DNA of 64,000 bases from an uncultured Clostridia bacterium (GCA_944330115.1 CALVIN010000007.1:1-64000), one strand, 5' to 3'. Positions 1 to 8,780 are shown, counted from the stretch's first letter. A program made the numbers and translations. The notes: generated by a model from the sequence alone, not told the origin.

Positions 1-15
1 TTTTTTTTGGCGGAG

Positions 16-160
16 AGAGAGGGATTCGCGCCTTTAGCGGACGCGCCCCGGTAAACAGCGGGTGTCCGCTGTTTAGTTTGCGTAATTAGCTCCGCTGAAC
101 ATATTGTCGCACGCAAACCGCTCGCTCTCGCTCGCGCCTCCCGCCCTCGAATCCCTCTCT
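16..160. repeat. Inverted-repeat-bounded element beside tRNA-Ser
   Basis: A 13-bp perfect inverted repeat, AGAGAGGGATTCG at 16-28 and its complement at 148-160, bounds about 145 bp. Both ends are copies of the T-arm/acceptor sequence of the tRNA-Ser at 214-301; positions 8-28 match its last 21 bases (minus strand). Inside is a 10-bp hairpin with a GTGT loop (52-75) that recurs near 10.6 kb and, inverted, near 28.96 kb. It looks like a small non-coding element lying in a degraded tRNA-Ser copy. No gene is visible. Confidence 0.6.
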
Positions 161-213
161 TTTACAAAACTTATTCGCCAAAAAAAATAACACCCGTTTG
201 GGTGCTATTTTTT

Positions 214-301
<88 letters not shown>

Positions 302-341
302 ATAAAGATTATTAAGTTAAACTGTATTGCTCATCAACATA

Positions 342-412
342 TACCGCCCCTTCGAGGGGAGGTGGCACATATGAGCATTGCGAATATGTGACGGAGGGGT
401 TTCATATGCCCG
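342..412. repeat. Short form of the GGGGAGG/GGAGGGGTTTC repeat
   Basis: The segment starts with a CCCCTTCGAGGGG hairpin followed by AGGTGGC and ends GACGGAGGGGTTTCA. The same two ends recur around 10.46-10.64 kb (long form), 40.16-40.25 kb (short form) and as fragments at 29.1, 36.57, 43.08 and 58.6 kb. No coding potential. Confidence 0.75.
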
Positions 413-417
413 CCACA

Positions 418-447
418 ATTCGACCGCTTCTGAAATCTCTCCATAAA
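418..447 (-). pseudogene. Fragment of a tRNA-Ser 5' half
   Basis: The sequence AATTCGACCGCTTCTGAAAT followed by CTCTCCATAAA closely copies the 5' end of the intact tRNA-Ser (reverse strand) at 278-306, including bases past its 5' end. The rest of this copy is missing; the repeat at 342-412 sits where its 3' half should be. It is read as a decayed tandem tRNA-Ser. The stretch 448-653 holds no gene, only the hairpin at 509-535. Confidence 0.65.
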
Positions 448-508
448 TATTTAACTTTGAAAAGCTATATTATTTTAGCAAATGCGGCGGGCATTGTCAA
501 TAAATTAG

Positions 509-535
509 CGGCGGCGGAAAAATTTTCCGCCGCCG
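509..535 (-). terminator. Hairpin, probable terminator of the WYL regulator gene
   Basis: A 13-bp inverted repeat of CGGCGGCGG plus A4 / T4 plus CCGCCGCCG lies just beyond the 3' end of the minus-strand regulator gene. The A/T part can supply the U-tract. Confidence 0.5.
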
Positions 536-653
536 TTAACTTAAATTCGTCATAAAAAAATATAAATTAAATTTGCAGTTATTTTTTGTTTGTATGTAGT
601 CTACAATCTGTTTGGTACACTAAAAGCCTGTTTTGCTCGCGCTGCAGGGCAAA

Positions 654-1574
654 TCAAATACTGTCGATAACTCTCTGTGCGGCGGAGGTCACCTTTTGGC
701 GGAGGCTCTCGGGCGAGAGTATCTTCACGCCGCCGCCGAAGCCGAGAATCTTGCTCACCAGCCCGTCGTCGTCCGGTACGGCGACCTCGGCGATGAATTT
801 GTTGCCGCGCGGCTCGATATTGTCGATGCCTATCCACTCCTCGGCGTCGGGCAGCTTGTCCTTTTCTATCTCTAAAACGAGCTCCACAAGCTCGTCGGAG
901 CGGTAGCCGAAGCTCAGCGGTATCTCCTCGCGCGAGATCTCCCTCTTTTTAAATCCCTTTCCGGTGAAGCGCGCGCTCTTTATCCTGCCTATCTTAAAGG
1001 TCCTGAAGCTCTGCTTGGTGTGGCAGAAGGCGTATACATACCACACGTTCTGCTTGAATATCAAAACGTGCGGATCGATTATCCTGCGGCTGTGCTCGCC
1101 CGAGCGGGAGATGTAGTCGATGTCGAGGCAGAGGCTCTCGTTCACGGCGCGCTCGCATACGGCCATCTTTTCGGAAAATTTCTTTGTATCTCCCCACGTG
1201 CCGCCGTCGACGATTATGTTGCCGCTCACAGCCGTGTCGGCGCGCTCGCGCTTTACCTGCTGCTGCAGCTTTTCAAGCGCGGTGACTATCGCGTCGTCGT
1301 TCACCTGCGAGCTCATGGCGCTCAAAGCGTTTATCGCGGCGTTATATTCGTCCTTTGTAAAGTACCCCACGGGCAGGCGGTAGGTGTCGGCTATGGATAT
1401 TCCGCCGTATCGCCCGCGCGCCACGTCGATGGGTATGCCCGCAACGGCCAGCTCCTCAACATAGCGGTAGACGCTGCGCAGCGATATTTCGTAGCGCTCG
1501 GCTATTTCCCTCGCGCGCACCTTGCGGCGGGAGAGCAGCAGCATAAGCATCTTTATCATTATCTGGTATTTCAT
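654..1574 (-). CDS. HTH/WYL-domain transcriptional regulator
   Basis: A 306-residue protein of the YafY/PafBC-like WYL family. An N-terminal DeoR-type winged helix (about residues 1-60, with RAREIAERYEISLRSVYRYV as the recognition region) is followed by a linker and a WYL sensor domain with the signature around VWYVYAFCHTKQSFRTFKIGR, then a WCX C-terminal extension. The start was chosen at MKYQIM because GGGGGC precedes it and upstream residues are not conserved-looking. The gene has its own promoter whose -35 overlaps a palindrome, so autoregulation is likely. The ligand is unknown; some WYL proteins bind nucleic acid and control DNA-damage or defence genes. Confidence 0.88.
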   Translation of the reverse strand: MKYQIMIKMLMLLLSRRKVRAREIAERYEISLRSVYRYVEELAVAGIPIDVARGRYGGISIADTYRLPVGYFTKDEYNAAINALSAMSSQVNDDAIVTALEKLQQQVKRERADTAVSGNIIVDGGTWGDTKKFSEKMAVCERAVNESLCLDIDYISRSGEHSRRIIDPHVLIFKQNVWYVYAFCHTKQSFRTFKIGRIKSARFTGKGFKKREISREEIPLSFGYRSDELVELVLEIEKDKLPDAEEWIGIDNIEPRGNKFIAEVAVPDDDGLVSKILGFGGGVKILSPESLRQKVTSAAQRVIDSI

Positions 1575-1747
1575 CTTTGCCCCCGATGTCTTTGTTTTTA
1601 AAAATTTTTGCATAAAACGCGCCCGCGGCAAATATACATATCTCACGCGGCGCAAAGGCGGTGCATTTGCCTTCCGCAATCATTATACCGCTCGTTTTAA
1701 AGAAGCGGCGGCGCATCTCACAAAAATATTTTAAAAATCTTAAAAAA

Positions 1748-1776
1748 ATTTTAGCATATATGACAATATATGTCAA
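1748..1776 (-). promoter_or_regulatory. Promoter and operator between WYL regulator and 93-aa gene
   Basis: On the minus strand TTGACA (1776-1771) and TAAAAT (1753-1748) are 17 bp apart. An inverted repeat TGACA-ATATA-TGTCA (1761-1775) overlaps the -35 box and spacer, so a bound protein would block the regulator's own transcription and could also act on the divergent gene. Confidence 0.72.
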
Positions 1777-1826
1777 CTATTATGTGTAAAATAGTAGGCG
1801 TAAACATCGACAGGAGGACAAGTTGT

Positions 1827-2108
1827 ATGACTTTTTTCGGGTATGTTGACAGGCAAAAGCAAATGATAAGAAGGAGGCACGCCGGCGAGGAGGTGCTTAT
1901 AACGCGCGGCGGCAGCCGCCTGATAAGGGAGGGGGACTGCGCCCTTTCGTGCACGGACTTTTGCGATGAAAATTTTGACGACAGCGGCGACGAAAACAAG
2001 ACGGTAGAGCAGCTCCTGCGTGAACTTATGGAGTTGCCCGGGCTGAACACCGCCGAGCGCGCGCGTTTTGCGCGGCGCGACTTTGCAGGGCAAAAATTAT
2101 TTGAATAA
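1827..2108 (+). CDS. Small protein of unknown function (93 aa)
   Basis: I do not recognise this protein. It starts MTFFGYVDRQ, has a basic patch (RQKQMIRRRH), a middle part rich in Asp and Glu, and a C-terminal amphipathic helix (VEQLLRELMELPGL). There is no signal peptide or membrane segment. The start at 1827 follows AGGAGGAC at a good distance; an upstream in-frame ATG at 1770 would lie inside the operator. Its divergent arrangement with a WYL regulator and shared operator suggests that it is the regulator's target or partner. It is followed by an AT-rich stretch and a strong terminator. Confidence 0.6.
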   Translation: MTFFGYVDRQKQMIRRRHAGEEVLITRGGSRLIREGDCALSCTDFCDENFDDSGDENKTVEQLLRELMELPGLNTAERARFARRDFAGQKLFE

Positions 2109-2237
2109 TTTATTTTAATTTTATTTTGCCGTTTGCAAATTTAATTTAAATATTTTTTTATTATTTTATTTGTAATTTTTTTGAGTATTTTTTACTGCAA
2201 TTTTTGTGCGGGTATAATAATTAAATCTCCTTAAAAA

Positions 2238-2283
2238 GTTCACCTGCCGCAGCGTAAATGCGGCAGGTGAACTGCTTTTTTTG
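2238..2283. terminator. Strong bidirectional terminator
   Basis: A 14-bp stem GTTCACCTGCCGCA (2238-2251) with a 7-nt loop is followed by a T-rich run on the plus strand. On the minus strand the stem is followed by CTTTTTAA. It separates the 93-aa gene from the convergent ABC importer operon. Confidence 0.9.
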
Positions 2284-2370
2284 CAGTATTGTGATGCGTA
2301 TGGAGCAAATAAAATAAATTAAAAAATAAAATAAATTTTGATTTATTTAAAATAATTGAAGGCGCGCTCT

Positions 2371-3183
2371 TTATCCGCGCCTTTTTATTACTATTTTTTC
2401 AATTATGGCGACTATCGCATACATTCCGCCCGCAAGCAGGCACAATATAAATGTTGCCGCCATGACGAGGTCGAGCTTGAATACCTGCCCGCCGTACACT
2501 ATAAGGTAGCCCAGCCCCGCGCGCGAGACGATGTATTCGCCCATTATCGAGCCTATCCACGCCAGCCCCACCGCAACTTTTAAGGTGTTCATAAAGGCGG
2601 GGAGAGATGCGGGCATCACAAGTTTTACGAGCATGGCAAACTTGTTTGCCCCCATAGAGCGCAGCAGCAGCTGTTTGGTCTTATCCACCGCCACAAACCC
2701 CGCAAGCACGTTCATTATGCACACTATTATGCTCACGAGCACGGTCATAAAAATTATCGCCGTATACCCCGTGCCCATCCATATTATTATCAGCGGCCCG
2801 AGTGCTATCTTGGGCAGCGCGTTCAAAACGACTATATACGGCTCGAACACGGCGCGTATGTGCTCGTTGAGCCACAGCGCAACGGCTATCGCGTAGCCGA
2901 GCACGACGGCAATAAAAAAGCCCGCCACCGTCTCCATCAGCGTTATGCCTATGTGGTAGAACAGCGTGCCCGCCGCGGCGAGGTCGGCGATGGTGGAGGC
3001 CACGCGCGAGGGGGAGCTTGTGATGAAGGGATCGAACACGCCCACCTGCGCGCACAGCTCCCACAGCCCTACAAGGCCCAAAAGTATTGCGGCGCGCACG
3101 GCGTGCACGATAAGTTTGTTGCGTCTTATTTTTTTAAGGTACTGCTCGTGCTGAAGCGAGCAGGCATATTTTTTGTGTTTCAT
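2371..3183 (-). CDS. ABC transporter permease (SsuC/TauC/ThiX type)
   Basis: A 270-residue inner-membrane permease of the BPD_transp_1 family with about six membrane segments: the first near residues 18-40 (LIVHAVRAAILLGLVGLWEL) and the last near the C-terminus (FILCLLAGGMYAIVAIIEKI). The EAA-loop region, around LLRSMGANKFAMLVKLVMPA, contacts the ATPase. It works with the ATPase at 3431-4159 and the lipoprotein at 4298-5293 to import a small heteroatom compound or vitamin precursor. The start MKHKKY was chosen because the longer reading frame upstream is repeat DNA without a ribosome binding site. The stop overlaps a GGCGCG...CGCGCC hairpin (2360-2383). Confidence 0.9.
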   Translation of the reverse strand: MKHKKYACSLQHEQYLKKIRRNKLIVHAVRAAILLGLVGLWELCAQVGVFDPFITSSPSRVASTIADLAAAGTLFYHIGITLMETVAGFFIAVVLGYAIAVALWLNEHIRAVFEPYIVVLNALPKIALGPLIIIWMGTGYTAIIFMTVLVSIIVCIMNVLAGFVAVDKTKQLLLRSMGANKFAMLVKLVMPASLPAFMNTLKVAVGLAWIGSIMGEYIVSRAGLGYLIVYGGQVFKLDLVMAATFILCLLAGGMYAIVAIIEKIVIKRRG

Positions 3184-3235
3184 CAGGGTATTTCTCACGG
3201 CCTCGCAGAGCGGCGGCGCGCCGCCCATGCATAAA

Positions 3236-3406
3236 TAGTTGCGGCATATTGTGCCGCCAATTTGAAATTTAAAGCTTATGCGCCTGTTTTTTTGGCCGTA
3301 TTTAAAATATATTTTGTTATTTGCGGCATATTGCCGCGCCAATTTGAATGATTCGGGCATATTGGCGCGCCGATTTCTGGTACAGCGCCGCAAAGCGGCG
3401 CTGTAC
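3236..3406. repeat. Three palindromic repeats plus a perfect hairpin inside the ABC operon
   Basis: Units at 3236-3264, 3317-3347 and 3350-3376 share a core of TTGCGGCATATTG-GCCGCC-AATTTG. Next to them GTACAGCGCCGC-AAA-GCGGCGCTGTAC (3380-3406) forms a 12-bp hairpin without a U-tract. The cluster lies between the ATPase and permease genes and may act as an mRNA stabiliser or processing site that sets their ratio. Confidence 0.75.
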
Positions 3407-3430
3407 GGGCCTGCCGGCAAATTGCGAGCC

Positions 3431-4159
3431 CTATATGCCCAGCTCCTGGCGGAGCACCTCGAACACGGCGGCAAACCTGCTGCTCTCTCTCCTCTTTTTG
3501 GGGCTGCCCCCGCCGAAGTCTATGATGTGTTCGCCTACCACGCGCGCCGGGCGTGCGGAGAGCACCACTACCTTGTCGGAGAGGGCTATCGCCTCGGATA
3601 TGTCGTGAGTTACAAGCAGCGCCGTCTTCTTTTCGCTCTTTATAATGTCGTGCACATCGTCGCACACGGCCAGCCTCGTCTGGTAGTCGAGCGCCGAAAA
3701 GGGTTCATCCAAAAGCAGCGTCTGCGGCTGCGCGGCGAGAGTGCGTATGAGCGCCACCCTCTGCCTCATCCCGCCCGAAAGCTGCGCGGGGCTCTTCTTC
3801 AAAAAGTCCTCCAGCCCGTATTTTTTTGCCAGCTCCACGGCGTTTTTGCGCATTTCGGGCGTGTTCTTTTTCTTTATCTCGAGGGGCAGAAATATGTTCT
3901 GCTCCACCGTGCGCCACTCAAACAGCGCGTCGGTCTGCAACATATAGCCGAACTGCCCGCCGCCCCGCTCTATCCTGCCGCGGGTGGGGGATATAAGCCC
4001 CGCCGCAAGCGAAAGTATGGTGCTCTTGCCGCAGCCGGAGGGGCCTATCACCGCCACAAACTGCCCCTCGTCGACCGAAAAGGTCAGCCCGCTCACTGCG
4101 TCGGTCTCGCCCGATACGGTGTGATAGGTGTAGCTTACGTCTGTAAATTTAAGGCTCAT
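3431..4159 (-). CDS. ABC transporter ATP-binding protein (SsuB/TauB type)
   Basis: A 242-residue ATPase with Walker A GPSGCGKST (about 39-47), Q-loop region YMLQTDALFEW, signature LSGGMRQR, Walker B TLLLDEPFSALD and H-loop VTHDISEA. Length and motifs fit the nitrate/sulfonate/taurine group. It energises the permease at 2371-3183. The order of transcription is binding protein, ATPase, permease, with about 140 and 250 bp between genes; the second gap holds repeats. The substrate is not revealed by the ATPase. Confidence 0.93.
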   Translation of the reverse strand: MSLKFTDVSYTYHTVSGETDAVSGLTFSVDEGQFVAVIGPSGCGKSTILSLAAGLISPTRGRIERGGGQFGYMLQTDALFEWRTVEQNIFLPLEIKKKNTPEMRKNAVELAKKYGLEDFLKKSPAQLSGGMRQRVALIRTLAAQPQTLLLDEPFSALDYQTRLAVCDDVHDIIKSEKKTALLVTHDISEAIALSDKVVVLSARPARVVGEHIIDFGGGSPKKRRESSRFAAVFEVLRQELGI

Positions 4160-4271
4160 CTCTCTCTTCGCGCCTCGTTTTGCGCTTTTAAGTAATTTTT
4201 AGGTAGTTTTCAAGGTATTTTCGGGCGGCTTCAGTCGTCGCCGTTTTACCGCGTTTTTTATGCGTTTGGGC

Positions 4272-4303
4272 GGCATACGTGCCGCAATATGCCCGAACTA
4301 TTC
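4272..4303 (-). repeat. Copy of the TAGTTGCGGCATAT palindromic repeat
   Basis: The reverse strand reads ATAGTTCGGGCATATTGCGG followed by CAC, the same unit found before cysK (43148-43175). It overlaps the last codons of the substrate-binding protein gene. Confidence 0.6.
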
Positions 4304-5293
4304 GCCGTACACCTCGTCGTATACCTTCTGCGCGGCGTCTGTTAAAATCAGCTCGTCAAAGTCCACGCGCCTTTCAAGCTCGCCAGAATTTTCGATGACG
4401 TCCTGCAGGCGGGTGAATGCGCTCTCCTCCATGGCCATGTTTGTTACCCACGCGTCGATATCCTTATAGGCCTGCACGGAGTTTGCAAGGCTGGCCTCGC
4501 TCGTGCCGTCGAAGTAGGAAACAAGGTACTTTGCCACCGTTTGGGCGCTCTCCTCCATGGTGAACTTAATTGCTTTTGTCACGGCGCGCAGCAGGCCCTC
4601 TATCTTGTCGGGATTGGCATTTATATAGCTCTCCTTTGCGGCAAAGCAGGTGTAGGGTATTTCGCCCGACTGCTCGCCTACGGAGGCGACGATATATCCC
4701 TTGCCCTCGGCCTGATAGTCGCTCGCCGTCGGCTCGAACATCGTGCAATAGTCGGCTATGCCGCTCTCGAAAGCCGCCGTCATATAGTTGAAATCTACGT
4801 CGTAGTTGAGCTTTGCGTCAACGCCCAGCTCATCTATCACGTATTCAAAGGTCATTGCGGGCACGCCGCCCTTGCGCCCTGCGAGTATCTCCTTGCCGTC
4901 GAGGTCGCTCCACTCAAAATGCTCTTCCGGCGTGCGCGCCACAAGGAAGCTGCCGTCGCGCTTGGTGAGCTGCCCGAACACCTTTGGCATATCTGCCGAG
5001 CCGCCTATCGCCACATACAGCGCCGCCTCGGGGCCGCAGAAGCCTATGTCGGCCGAGCCCGAAAGCACGGCTGCCATGGTGTTGTCGGCGCCGCCGCCGT
5101 TGGTAAATTCCACCTCAAAGCCCTCGTCTTCAAAATAGCCGAGCGCGTCGGCGAGGTACATGGGCGCATAGAACACCGAGTGGGTGACTTCGTTTATCTT
5201 AACAACGTCGCCGCCATCGGCGCAGCCCGCAAGGGAGAGGGGTATGGCAAGCGCGGCGCACGCCGCGGCAATTACCGAGATAAGTTTTTTCAT
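4298..5293 (-). CDS. ABC substrate-binding lipoprotein, NMT1/THI5-like
   Basis: A 331-residue exported lipoprotein. The signal peptide MKKLISVIAAACAALAIP ends in lipobox SLAGC (Cys about residue 23). The mature part is an NMT1/THI5-like periplasmic-binding fold, with VFYAPMYLADALGYFEDEGF and the ADIGFCGPEA segment typical of the family, which includes pyrimidine thiamine-precursor, riboflavin, taurine and sulfonate binders. No TPP or FMN riboswitch is visible upstream, so the substrate is open. The Shine-Dalgarno AAGGAG lies unusually far (about 14 nt) from the ATG. Confidence 0.88.
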   Translation of the reverse strand: MKKLISVIAAACAALAIPLSLAGCADGGDVVKINEVTHSVFYAPMYLADALGYFEDEGFEVEFTNGGGADNTMAAVLSGSADIGFCGPEAALYVAIGGSADMPKVFGQLTKRDGSFLVARTPEEHFEWSDLDGKEILAGRKGGVPAMTFEYVIDELGVDAKLNYDVDFNYMTAAFESGIADYCTMFEPTASDYQAEGKGYIVASVGEQSGEIPYTCFAAKESYINANPDKIEGLLRAVTKAIKFTMEESAQTVAKYLVSYFDGTSEASLANSVQAYKDIDAWVTNMAMEESAFTRLQDVIENSGELERRVDFDELILTDAAQKVYDEVYGE

Positions 5294-5379
5294 GTAAGTT
5301 TTACGTACTCCTTAAAATTTTACGCACACATCGGCGTCTAAAATTTTTAATAATACAGTTTATGCCGAGAGCCTTTTGT

Positions 5380-5409
5380 TTGACAACGCGGCGTGTTTTG
5401 TTTTATAAT
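5380..5409 (+). promoter_or_regulatory. valS promoter
   Basis: TTGACA (5380-5385) and TATAAT (5404-5409) are separated by 18 bp. The leader of about 70 nt has no T-box features. Confidence 0.85.
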
Positions 5410-5485
5410 TTTGGCTGAATACATACGGGCGAATATACAAAGATTGTGCAGGCAGGGCTTGCATACTTTTTTTTACGAGGTAACT

Positions 5486-8107
5486 ATGGAAAAATCATAT
5501 GATCCCAAGTCGTTTGAGGATGAAATTTATAAACAATGGGAGAGCGAGGGGTGCTTCCGCGCCGAGAGGGACGATAACAAGGTGCCCTTCACAATAATGA
5601 TGCCCCCTCCCAACATAACCGGCCAACTCCACATGGGTCACGCCCTCGACGAGACCTATCAGGATACCCTCATAAGGTTCAAGCGCATGCAGGGCTATTG
5701 CGCCCTCTGGCTGCCCGGCACCGACCACGCCTCCATCGCCACCGAGGTGAAGATAGTCGAGCAGCTCAAAAAGCAGGGCATCGAAAAGGAGAGCCTCACC
5801 CGCGAGCAGTTTTTAAAGCTGGCGTGGGACTGGAAGGAGAAGTACGGCGGCAGGATAGTCACGCAGCTCAAAAAGCTCGGCTCCTCCTGCGACTGGTCGC
5901 GCCTTGCCTTCACCATGGACGAAAAGTGCTCGCGCGCCGTGCGCGAGGTGTTCGTAAACCTCTACAACAAGGGGCTCATTTACCACGGCAACAGAATAAT
6001 CAACTGGTGCCCCCAGTGCCGCACCGCCCTTTCGGACGCGGAGGTGGAGTATGTCGACGAAAATTCGCACTTCTGGCATTTGAAATACTTTATCGAGGGG
6101 TCGGACACCGAGGGGCTTATAGTTGCCACCACCCGTCCCGAAACTATGTTCGGCGATACCGCCGTTGCGGTGAACCCCGCCGACGAGAGATATAAAAAGT
6201 ACATCGGCAAAAACGTAATACTTCCCATAGTAAACAAGCCCATACCGGTAGTCGCCGACGAACACGCCGATATGGAATACGGCACGGGCGTAGTTAAAAT
6301 AACCCCCGCGCACGACCCCAACGACTTTGAAGTCGGTTTAAGGCACAACCTTCCCGTCGTAAAGGTGATGAACGAGGACGGCACCATGAACGAGCTTGCC
6401 GGCAAATACTGCGGCATGGACCGCTACGAGTGCCGCAAGGCGGTAGTGGAGGAGCTTAAAGCCCTGGGCAACCTCGTAAAGACAGAGCCGCACACCCACT
6501 CGGTGGGCCATTGCTACCGCTGCCACACGGCCATAGAGCCCATGGTATCCAAGCAGTGGTTCGTTAAGATGAAGCCGCTCGCCCGCCCCGCCATAAACGC
6601 CGTGCTCGACAAAAAGACGAGCTTCATACCCGAAAGATTTGCCAAGATCTACTTCAACTGGATGGAGAACGTAAAGGACTGGTGCATCTCCCGTCAGCTC
6701 TGGTGGGGGCACCGCATACCCATCTGGTATTGCGACGACTGCGGCGAAGTCATCTGCGCAAAGGAGGATCCCACGGTATGCCCCAAGTGCGGCAGCTCAC
6801 ACATTCACCAGGACGAGGACGTGCTCGATACATGGTTCTCCTCGGCGCTGTGGCCCTTCTCCACGCTCGGCTTCCCCGACGACACCTCCGACCTCGAATA
6901 TTTCTACCCCACCGACGTGCTCGTAACGGGCTACGACATAATTTTCTTCTGGGTGGCGCGCATGATTTTCTCGGGCATAGAGCATATGCGCAAGGTGCCC
7001 TTCCGCTACGTGCTCATGCACGGCATAGTGCGCGACGAGCAGGGCCGCAAGATGAGCAAGTCGCTCGGCAACGGCATAGATCCGCTCGTAATAATAGATA
7101 AATACGGCGCAGACGCCCTCCGCTTCTCGCTGCTTCAGGGCGTTGCGACGGGCAACGACATACGCTATTCCGATGCAAAGGTGCAGTCGGCTGCGGCCTT
7201 CATAAACAAGGTGTGGAACGCCAGCCGCTACGTGCTCTCAAACTGCGAGGGCAGGCAGATAAAGGATATAAAGGAAGTAAAGCTCAACCACGCCGATAAG
7301 TGGATAATCTCCAAACTGCAGTCGGCCATACGCGACGTAACGCTCGCCTTAAACAAGTTCGAGCTGGGCATCGCGCTCGAAACGGCGCACGACTTCATGT
7401 GGGACGACTTCTGCGACTGGTATATCGAGCTCACCAAGTCGGCGCTCTGGGGCGACGACGAAAACAAGAAGGACGGCGCCATAGCAGTACTTGTATATGT
7501 GCTCGACAGCGCCTTAAAGTTGCTGCACCCCTTCATACCGTTTGTCACCGAAAAGATATATTCCGAAATGCCCACGGCAAAGGGCAGGATAATGCTTGCG
7601 GCATATCCCCGCTACAATTCCCGCCTTACCTACCGCAAGGAGGCGGCCGCCTTCGAGGGCGTTATGGACATAATAAAGGCCGTGCGCGCGCTCAAGACCG
7701 AAACGGGCTGCGCACCCTCCAAAAAGGTCACGCTGTATATCGTCACCGAGTCAAAGCGCCTCATTTCGGCAAACGAAAACTGCATACTCCGCCTTGCGGG
7801 AGCTTCGGCGATAAAGTTCGTATCCTCGCCCGAGGCCGCGGGTGAAAACGCCGCCGCAAAGGTGGTAAGCTGCGCCACCGTGCTCGTTCCCATGGGCGAC
7901 CTTGTCGACGCCGATAAGGAGCGCGCAAGGCTCGAGGGCGAGCTCGACAAGGTGCTTGCGGAGATCCGCCGCGCCGACGGCAAGCTGCACAACTCCGGCT
8001 TCATGGCAAAGGCGCCCAAAAAGCTCGTCGACGAAGAGCGCGCCAAGCTCGATAAATACCTCGAGATGAAGGAGAGGATCGAAAAGCAGCTTTCCGCCCT
8101 CGGTTGA
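5486..8107 (+). CDS. valS: Valine-tRNA ligase
   Basis: An 873-residue class I aminoacyl-tRNA synthetase charging tRNA-Val in the cytoplasm. PPPNITGQLHMGHA carries the HIGH motif (HMGH, residues 49-52), KMSKS lies near residue 522, the editing (CP1) domain is in between (ATTRPETMFGDTAVAVNP), and two zinc-binding-like Cys pairs (CDDCGEV, CPKCGSS) lie around 430-460. The C-terminus is the ValS-specific coiled coil (DADKERARLEGELDKVLAEI). The start MEKSYD follows GAGGTAACT; longer in-frame starts lie inside the promoter. Length is normal for ValS. Confidence 0.97.
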   Translation: MEKSYDPKSFEDEIYKQWESEGCFRAERDDNKVPFTIMMPPPNITGQLHMGHALDETYQDTLIRFKRMQGYCALWLPGTDHASIATEVKIVEQLKKQGIEKESLTREQFLKLAWDWKEKYGGRIVTQLKKLGSSCDWSRLAFTMDEKCSRAVREVFVNLYNKGLIYHGNRIINWCPQCRTALSDAEVEYVDENSHFWHLKYFIEGSDTEGLIVATTRPETMFGDTAVAVNPADERYKKYIGKNVILPIVNKPIPVVADEHADMEYGTGVVKITPAHDPNDFEVGLRHNLPVVKVMNEDGTMNELAGKYCGMDRYECRKAVVEELKALGNLVKTEPHTHSVGHCYRCHTAIEPMVSKQWFVKMKPLARPAINAVLDKKTSFIPERFAKIYFNWMENVKDWCISRQLWWGHRIPIWYCDDCGEVICAKEDPTVCPKCGSSHIHQDEDVLDTWFSSALWPFSTLGFPDDTSDLEYFYPTDVLVTGYDIIFFWVARMIFSGIEHMRKVPFRYVLMHGIVRDEQGRKMSKSLGNGIDPLVIIDKYGADALRFSLLQGVATGNDIRYSDAKVQSAAAFINKVWNASRYVLSNCEGRQIKDIKEVKLNHADKWIISKLQSAIRDVTLALNKFELGIALETAHDFMWDDFCDWYIELTKSALWGDDENKKDGAIAVLVYVLDSALKLLHPFIPFVTEKIYSEMPTAKGRIMLAAYPRYNSRLTYRKEAAAFEGVMDIIKAVRALKTETGCAPSKKVTLYIVTESKRLISANENCILRLAGASAIKFVSSPEAAGENAAAKVVSCATVLVPMGDLVDADKERARLEGELDKVLAEIRRADGKLHNSGFMAKAPKKLVDEERAKLDKYLEMKERIEKQLSALG

Positions 8108-8150
8108 TGCCCAAGCGGTATTTTTCCGCACGGCGCATACCCCAAAATGC

Positions 8151-8180
8151 AAATTGAGCGGCACATATGCCGCAACTAAC
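8151..8180 (-). repeat. Copy of the TAGTTGCGGCATAT palindromic repeat
   Basis: Reverse strand GTTAGTTGCGGCATATGTGC then CGCTCAATTT: one of the best-preserved units of the family, between valS and the acetyltransferase gene. Confidence 0.7.
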
Positions 8181-8253
8181 GCAAAATTTATGGCCGCGGA
8201 GCACAACTTTCCGCGGCTTTAAAAATATTTAAAATATCTGTGAGAGGTAAAAA

Positions 8254-8688
8254 ATGAATATCAGAGAGATAACTTTGGCCGACAGGCAGGTATACCTTGA
8301 AATGTCGGCAGAGTTCTATTCCTCGCCCGCGGTGATGCACGATATCCCCGCAAAATTCCGCGAGGACGCCTTTGAAGAGTATGTAAAGGGCGAGCGCGCC
8401 AAATGTTTTATCTTGGAGGACGAGGGCAGCGTGGCGGGCTACGGCATAATCACCTTCTACTATTCGCAGGAGTCGGGCGGCATGTGCGTGCTCTTCGACG
8501 AGTTGTATGTGCGAAAGGAGTACCGCTCGCGCGGGTTCGGCCACGCTTATTTTGAGTATGTGTTCAAAAACTGCCCCGCGCCCCGCTATCTTCTGGAAGT
8601 CGAGCCCGAAAACGTGCGCGCCCGCGCGCTGTACGAAAGGCTGGGCTTCAAAGAGCGCGGATATACCTATATGTCTAAAGATATGTAA
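8254..8688 (+). CDS. GNAT-family N-acetyltransferase
   Basis: A 144-residue single-domain GNAT protein. The acetyl-CoA binding segment is LYVRKEYRSRGFGHAYF (R/Q-x-x-G-x-G/A pattern, about residues 86-102), followed by LEVEPENVRARALYERLGFK, the usual C-terminal substrate/cofactor motif. GAGAGG precedes the ATG. The acceptor substrate is not predictable. It is likely its own unit or read through from valS, and it is closed by a terminator at 8705. Confidence 0.9.
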   Translation: MNIREITLADRQVYLEMSAEFYSSPAVMHDIPAKFREDAFEEYVKGERAKCFILEDEGSVAGYGIITFYYSQESGGMCVLFDELYVRKEYRSRGFGHAYFEYVFKNCPAPRYLLEVEPENVRARALYERLGFKERGYTYMSKDM

Positions 8689-8704
8689 AAAACCATCATA
8701 ATAA

Positions 8705-8731
8705 TGCCGCGCGTGCCTGCGCGGCATTTTT
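8705..8731 (+). terminator. Terminator after acetyltransferase
   Basis: Stem TGCCGCGC (8705-8712), 6-nt loop, GCGCGGCA (8719-8726), followed by TTTTTG. Confidence 0.88.
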
Positions 8732-8750
8732 GTTAATTGCGGCCGTTTAC

Positions 8751-8780
8751 TTGAAAAAAGCCGCGCGCCCGTGCTATAAT
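8751..8780 (+). promoter_or_regulatory. Promoter of the metallo-beta-lactamase lipoprotein gene
   Basis: TTGAAA (8751-8756), 18 bp spacer, TATAAT (8775-8780). Confidence 0.8.

Noticed and set aside
1-28. Second complete tRNA-Ser at the window start
   Set aside because: Only the last 21 bases are shared; the following bases (from 29) diverge into the hairpin element, although position 1 is the window edge.
5300-5379. TPP riboswitch controlling the NMT1/THI5-like importer
   Set aside because: No CUGAGA / ACCUGAUC-type thi-box elements on the minus strand upstream of 5293.
5410-5485. T-box leader for valS
   Set aside because: Leader of about 70 nt is too short and lacks the T-box sequence and antiterminator.
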